The notes beneath the pieces were generated by a model. It saw nothing but the letters and a program-made list of their open reading frames with translations. It was not told where the DNA came from and searched no databases. A DNA stretch of 64,000 nucleotides from Lacisediminihabitans changchengi (GTDB lineage: Bacteria > Actinomycetota > Actinomycetes > Actinomycetales > Microbacteriaceae): the NCBI RefSeq assembly GCF_016634425.1, contig NZ_JAEPES010000003.1, forward strand, positions 434,001 to 498,000. The letters run 5' to 3'. Both the position numbers and the translations under genes were made by a program. Shown piece by piece: positions 62,893-64,000 of this stretch; position 1 is the stretch's first letter; each line of letters opens with the position of its first letter.

Positions 62893-64000
62893 GAGCCCGC
62901 GCTGCTGTTCTGGCCGGCGCTGCTGTCGGACGCGGATGCCGTGCGCAGGTTCTCCGGGATCGCCGCCAGATATCCGTCGAGGTTGCGCTTGGTCTCCACG
63001 ATGGAATCTCCGCCGAACTTCTCCAGCACGGCGTTCGCGAGCACCAGGGCCACCATCGCCTCGGCCACGACGCCCGCGGCGGGGACCGCGCAGACGTCGG
63101 AGCGTTGGTGATGTGCCTCTGCGGCCCCACCCGCGGCGACGTCAACGGTGCGCAGCGCGTGCGGCACCGTGGAGATCGGCTTCATCGCCGCACTTACCCT
63201 CAGCACGGTTCCCGTGCTCATCCCACCCTCGGTACCGCCGGCCCGATCGGTGGAGCGCACGATGCCGTCGTCCGTCTGGAACAGCTCGTCGTGTGCACGC
63301 GATCCGCGGCGGGCCGCGGTGGCGAAGCCGTCGCCGACCTCGACACCCTTGATCGCCTGGATCCCCATCAGTGCGGCAGCGAGCTGCGAGTCGAGTCGGC
63401 GGTCCCAATGGGTGTACGACCCAAGGCCGGGGGGCACGTTGTAGGCGAGCACCTCGACCACTCCGCCGAGGGTGTCGCCGTCGTCGTGGGCGCGGTCGAC
63501 CTCCTCGACCATGAGTGCCGAGGTCGTGGCGTCGAAACAGCGCAGGGGGTCGAGGTCGAGGGCAGCGACATCCGCCGGTCCCGGCAGCGTGCTGCCTTCT
63601 GGCACGCGCACAGGGCCGATGGAGAGGGTGTGGGAGACCAGCTGAATGCCCAGCTCGGCCAGAAACGACCGGGCGACGGCGCCGAGGGCGACACGCGCGG
63701 CGGTCTCGCGCGCGCTTGCCCGCTCCAGCACGTTCCGCGACTCGTCGAAACCGTACTTCTGCATGCCGACCAGGTCGGCGTGGCCGGGGCGCGGGCGGGT
63801 CAGCGCTGCTCCTCGCCCCGCGGGGAGGGTCTCGGGGTCGACGGGCACCGCGCTCATGACGGCGGTCCAGCGCGGCCACTCGGTGTTGCCGATGCGCAGC
63901 GCGACCGGGCTGCCCATCGTGAGACCGAAACGGATCCCGCCGCTGATGCTCAGCGCATCCTGCTCGAACTTCTGCCGGGCGCCGCGACCGTAGCCCAGCG
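62889..64000 (-). CDS. aroC: Chorismate synthase (5' end outside window)
   Basis: About 370 residues visible. The frame is open to the right edge, where it reads [20 protein letters not shown], the conserved block near residue 40 of AroC, so roughly the first 40 residues are missing. It converts EPSP to chorismate using reduced FMN. Other blocks: [30 protein letters not shown] and, near the C-terminus, [24 protein letters not shown]. The C-terminus has a Ser-rich tail. It begins the visible leftward aro operon and overlaps aroK by 4 nt. Confidence 0.95.
   Translation of the reverse strand, partial: LGYGRGARQKFEQDALSISGGIRFGLTMGSPVALRIGNTEWPRWTAVMSAVPVDPETLPAGRGAALTRPRPGHADLVGMQKYGFDESRNVLERASARETAARVALGAVARSFLAELGIQLVSHTLSIGPVRVPEGSTLPGPADVAALDLDPLRCFDATTSALMVEEVDRAHDDGDTLGGVVEVLAYNVPPGLGSYTHWDRRLDSQLAAALMGIQAIKGVEVGDGFATAARRGSRAHDELFQTDDGIVRSTDRAGGTEGGMSTGTVLRVSAAMKPISTVPHALRTVDVAAGGAAEAHHQRSDVCAVPAAGVVAEAMVALVLANAVLEKFGGDSIVETKRNLDGYLAAIPENLRTASASDSSAGQNSSAGS

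Overview
This is a high-GC, gene-dense stretch of chromosome from an actinomycete, most probably of the family Microbacteriaceae. The pointers are the fused mIHF-guanylate kinase, a PdtaR-type ANTAR regulator close to polA, a 481-residue ribosomal protein S1, a PriA that has lost its helicase motifs, DUF2510 and DUF6704 proteins, and the run aroC-aroK-aroB-aroQ-efp-nusB-pyrR-pyr-carAB-pyrF-gmk-rpoZ-metK-priA-fmt-rsmB-rpe. The family call is inference from gene content. Almost everything is core metabolism or information processing. I see no phage, integrase, transposase, CRISPR array, restriction system or recognisable defence island.

Layout. 1-11 kb: the end of an MFS transporter, an acyltransferase/acyl-CoA ligase pair, two paralogous secreted alpha/beta hydrolases on either side of coaE, rpsA, a TIGR01777-type epimerase broken by an in-frame stop, a DUF4166 protein and a DUF885 protein. 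11-18.5 kb: HPr, a PTS EIIA, polA, a divergent thioesterase, pdtaR, tRNA-Leu(CAA), an FHA-domain protein with a small partner, and a DUF2510 membrane protein. 18.5-35 kb: one long leftward series, hisE-hisG-hisF-hisI-trpE-(TIGR02234)-(DUF6704)-trpC-trpB-trpA-lgt-gltB-gltD-pyk, mostly overlapping or nearly so. 35-35.9 kb: a 900-bp gene-poor, repeat-packed spacer. 35.9-41.3 kb: a molybdenum module (FdhF/YdeP-type oxidoreductase, FdhD, and divergent mobA-DUF6457-moeA). 41.3-48.3 kb: FKBP isomerase, rpe, rsmB, fmt, priA, metK. 48.3-64 kb: a coaBC remnant, rpoZ, the mIHF-gmk fusion, the pyrimidine operon (pyrR-B-C-x-carA-carB-pyrF) with a PyrR-type leader, nusB, efp, and the aro genes (aroQ, an SDR, aroB, aroK, 5'-truncated aroC).

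The pathways interlock. aroC/K/B/Q feed chorismate to trpE/C/B/A. The his and pyr genes share PRPP chemistry. gltBD supplies glutamate and carAB consumes glutamine. mobA, moeA and fdhD mature the molybdoenzyme encoded beside them.

I did not find a convincing new multi-gene system. The most unusual signals are non-coding or decayed. (i) A 279-bp relic of coaBC lies between rpoZ and metK and keeps the gene's two ends but not its middle. (ii) Several families of short palindromic elements occur between genes: 80-88 bp with CTTCCGAAA ends (three copies), 71 bp with a three-block CAACAGGA design (two copies), and one perfect 27-bp inverted repeat. (iii) Short tandem duplications recur at or beside gene 3' ends (rpsA, hisI/trpE, fdhD, priA, pyrR, weakly aroQ). 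(iv) An amber codon splits the epimerase.
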